From positions 1,183,527 to 1,190,321 of the forward strand of contig CP070645.1 of assembly GCA_020354275.1 (NCBI GenBank): DNA of 6,795 bases, read 5' to 3'. The stretch is from Dehalococcoidales bacterium (GTDB lineage: Bacteria; Chloroflexota; Dehalococcoidia; Dehalococcoidales; UBA2162). Shown here piece by piece: positions 6,184 to 6,795 of the stretch. Numbering within the stretch: position 1 is the stretch's first letter; every line of letters begins with the position of its first letter. The notes under the pieces were generated by a model, which made no database searches, was not told the DNA's origin, and saw only the letters and a list, made by a program, of their open reading frames with translations. The translations under genes and the position numbers were made by a program.

Positions 6184-6795
6184 CTAGCTACGGACAAGGG
6201 CATCGGTCATGCGGCAGACCCTGACCATCTGCTTTACATCATGAACCCGCACAATATCGGCCCCGTTGGCGATGCTAATGGCCACAGTAGCCGCGGTACC
6301 CTCAACACGGTCATCGGCCGGCAGGTCCAGCACCATCTTGATTAATGACTTCCGCGATGGCCCGACCAGAACGGGTCTTCCCAGTTCCTCCAGTTCTTTT
6401 AACCGGCGTATGATTTCCAGGTCTTGCTGCCAGGTCTTGCCAAACCCGATCCCGGGGTCCAGAATGATATTCTCCTCCGGTACACCCACCTCCAGTGCTT
6501 GCTCCAGGCTTTTCTTTAATGATGAGATAACTTCAGCCATCACATCATCATAGTAGGCGGTATCACGCTGGGTACCGGCATCATAACCACCTTTGTCCCG
6601 CTGGTTACTCATCAGGATAAGGGGAACGCCTTTTACTGCCGCCAGTTCCGCCAGGCGGGGGTCCTGTTTCAGACCCCACTGGTCGTTTATTATTACCGCC
6701 CCGGCTTTCAGTGCCAGCTCTGCTACCTCAAGCTTGTAGGTGTCCACGCTCAGTGGAAGCGAGACCTCGACAGCAATCCTCTCTATGACCGGGAT
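6184..6795 (-). CDS. folP: Dihydropteroate synthase, N-terminus outside the window
   Basis: FolP condenses p-aminobenzoate with 6-hydroxymethyl-dihydropterin diphosphate to dihydropteroate, and is the target of sulfonamides. The frame stays open from the right edge to TAG 6184-6186, giving 203 visible residues. The family total is near 270-285, so roughly 70 are missing. A GTG at 6745-6747 is an internal valine (LSVDTYK), not a start. Numbered from the first visible residue: SVDTYK (16-21) with pterin-binding Asp18, IINDQWG (35-41) with Asn37, LDPGIGFGK (112-120) with Asp113, SRKS (147-150) with Lys149, and IVRVHDV (181-187) with Arg183 and His185. These key residues are intact. The usual MH in LMH-x-Q is Met-Ser (LMSNQ, 61-65). 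The gene converges on pabC with a single base between stops, so pabABC and folP are neighbours in pathway and map but not one transcript. Confidence 0.95.
   Translation of the reverse strand: MPVIERIAVEVSLPLSVDTYKLEVAELALKAGAVIINDQWGLKQDPRLAELAAVKGVPLILMSNQRDKGGYDAGTQRDTAYYDDVMAEVISSLKKSLEQALEVGVPEENIILDPGIGFGKTWQQDLEIIRRLKELEELGRPVLVGPSRKSLIKMVLDLPADDRVEGTAATVAISIANGADIVRVHDVKQMVRVCRMTDALVRS

Noticed and set aside
6266..6553. 95-residue frame on the + strand inside folP
   Set aside because: It is a serine-rich shadow of the folP coding strand without a ribosome site or domain.

Overview
The window reads as ordinary bacterial chromosome of moderate GC content. It holds compact genes on the + strand and one gene on the - strand entering from the right edge. 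Nothing in it resembles a phage, plasmid, insertion sequence, CRISPR array, tRNA or rRNA. Lineage cannot be fixed from the sequence alone. The form of the dihydropteroate synthase and the pabB-pabA-pabC order would suit a Chloroflexota (Dehalococcoidia-like) genome, but this is a low-confidence impression.

Left part (1-1000): the last residues of a gene ending in a charged, probably coiled-coil helix (ends at 50). It is followed 22 bases later by a small DUF1232 (YkvA-like) membrane protein. A 160-base intergenic stretch then carries three ATTAC boxes at exact 10-base spacing and a strong extended -10 promoter. That promoter drives a 72-residue orphan protein which has a perfect Shine-Dalgarno sequence. 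The orphan gene and its control region are the least explained part of the window. A further 273 bases without a convincing gene follow.

Middle part (1001-3129): a two-gene ABC exporter unit. A NatA-type ATPase with a C-terminal DUF4162-like tail overlaps by 4 bases a NatB-like ABC-2 permease. The substrate is unknown; sodium, drug or other small-molecule export are family possibilities.

Right part (3130-6795): a p-aminobenzoate/folate cluster. A probable sigma-70-type promoter (3202-3231) precedes pabB, pabA and pabC, which are tightly packed (3-base gap, then 8-base overlap). PabA supplies ammonia from glutamine, PabB makes aminodeoxychorismate from chorismate, and PabC releases pyruvate to give p-aminobenzoate. 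Convergent to them and only one base away is folP (5' end outside the window). Its dihydropteroate synthase joins p-aminobenzoate to the pterin. The four genes thus cover the p-aminobenzoate branch of folate synthesis and its joining step. The lysine in PIKGT of PabB favours p-aminobenzoate over anthranilate synthesis. I see no clearly novel multi-gene system here.
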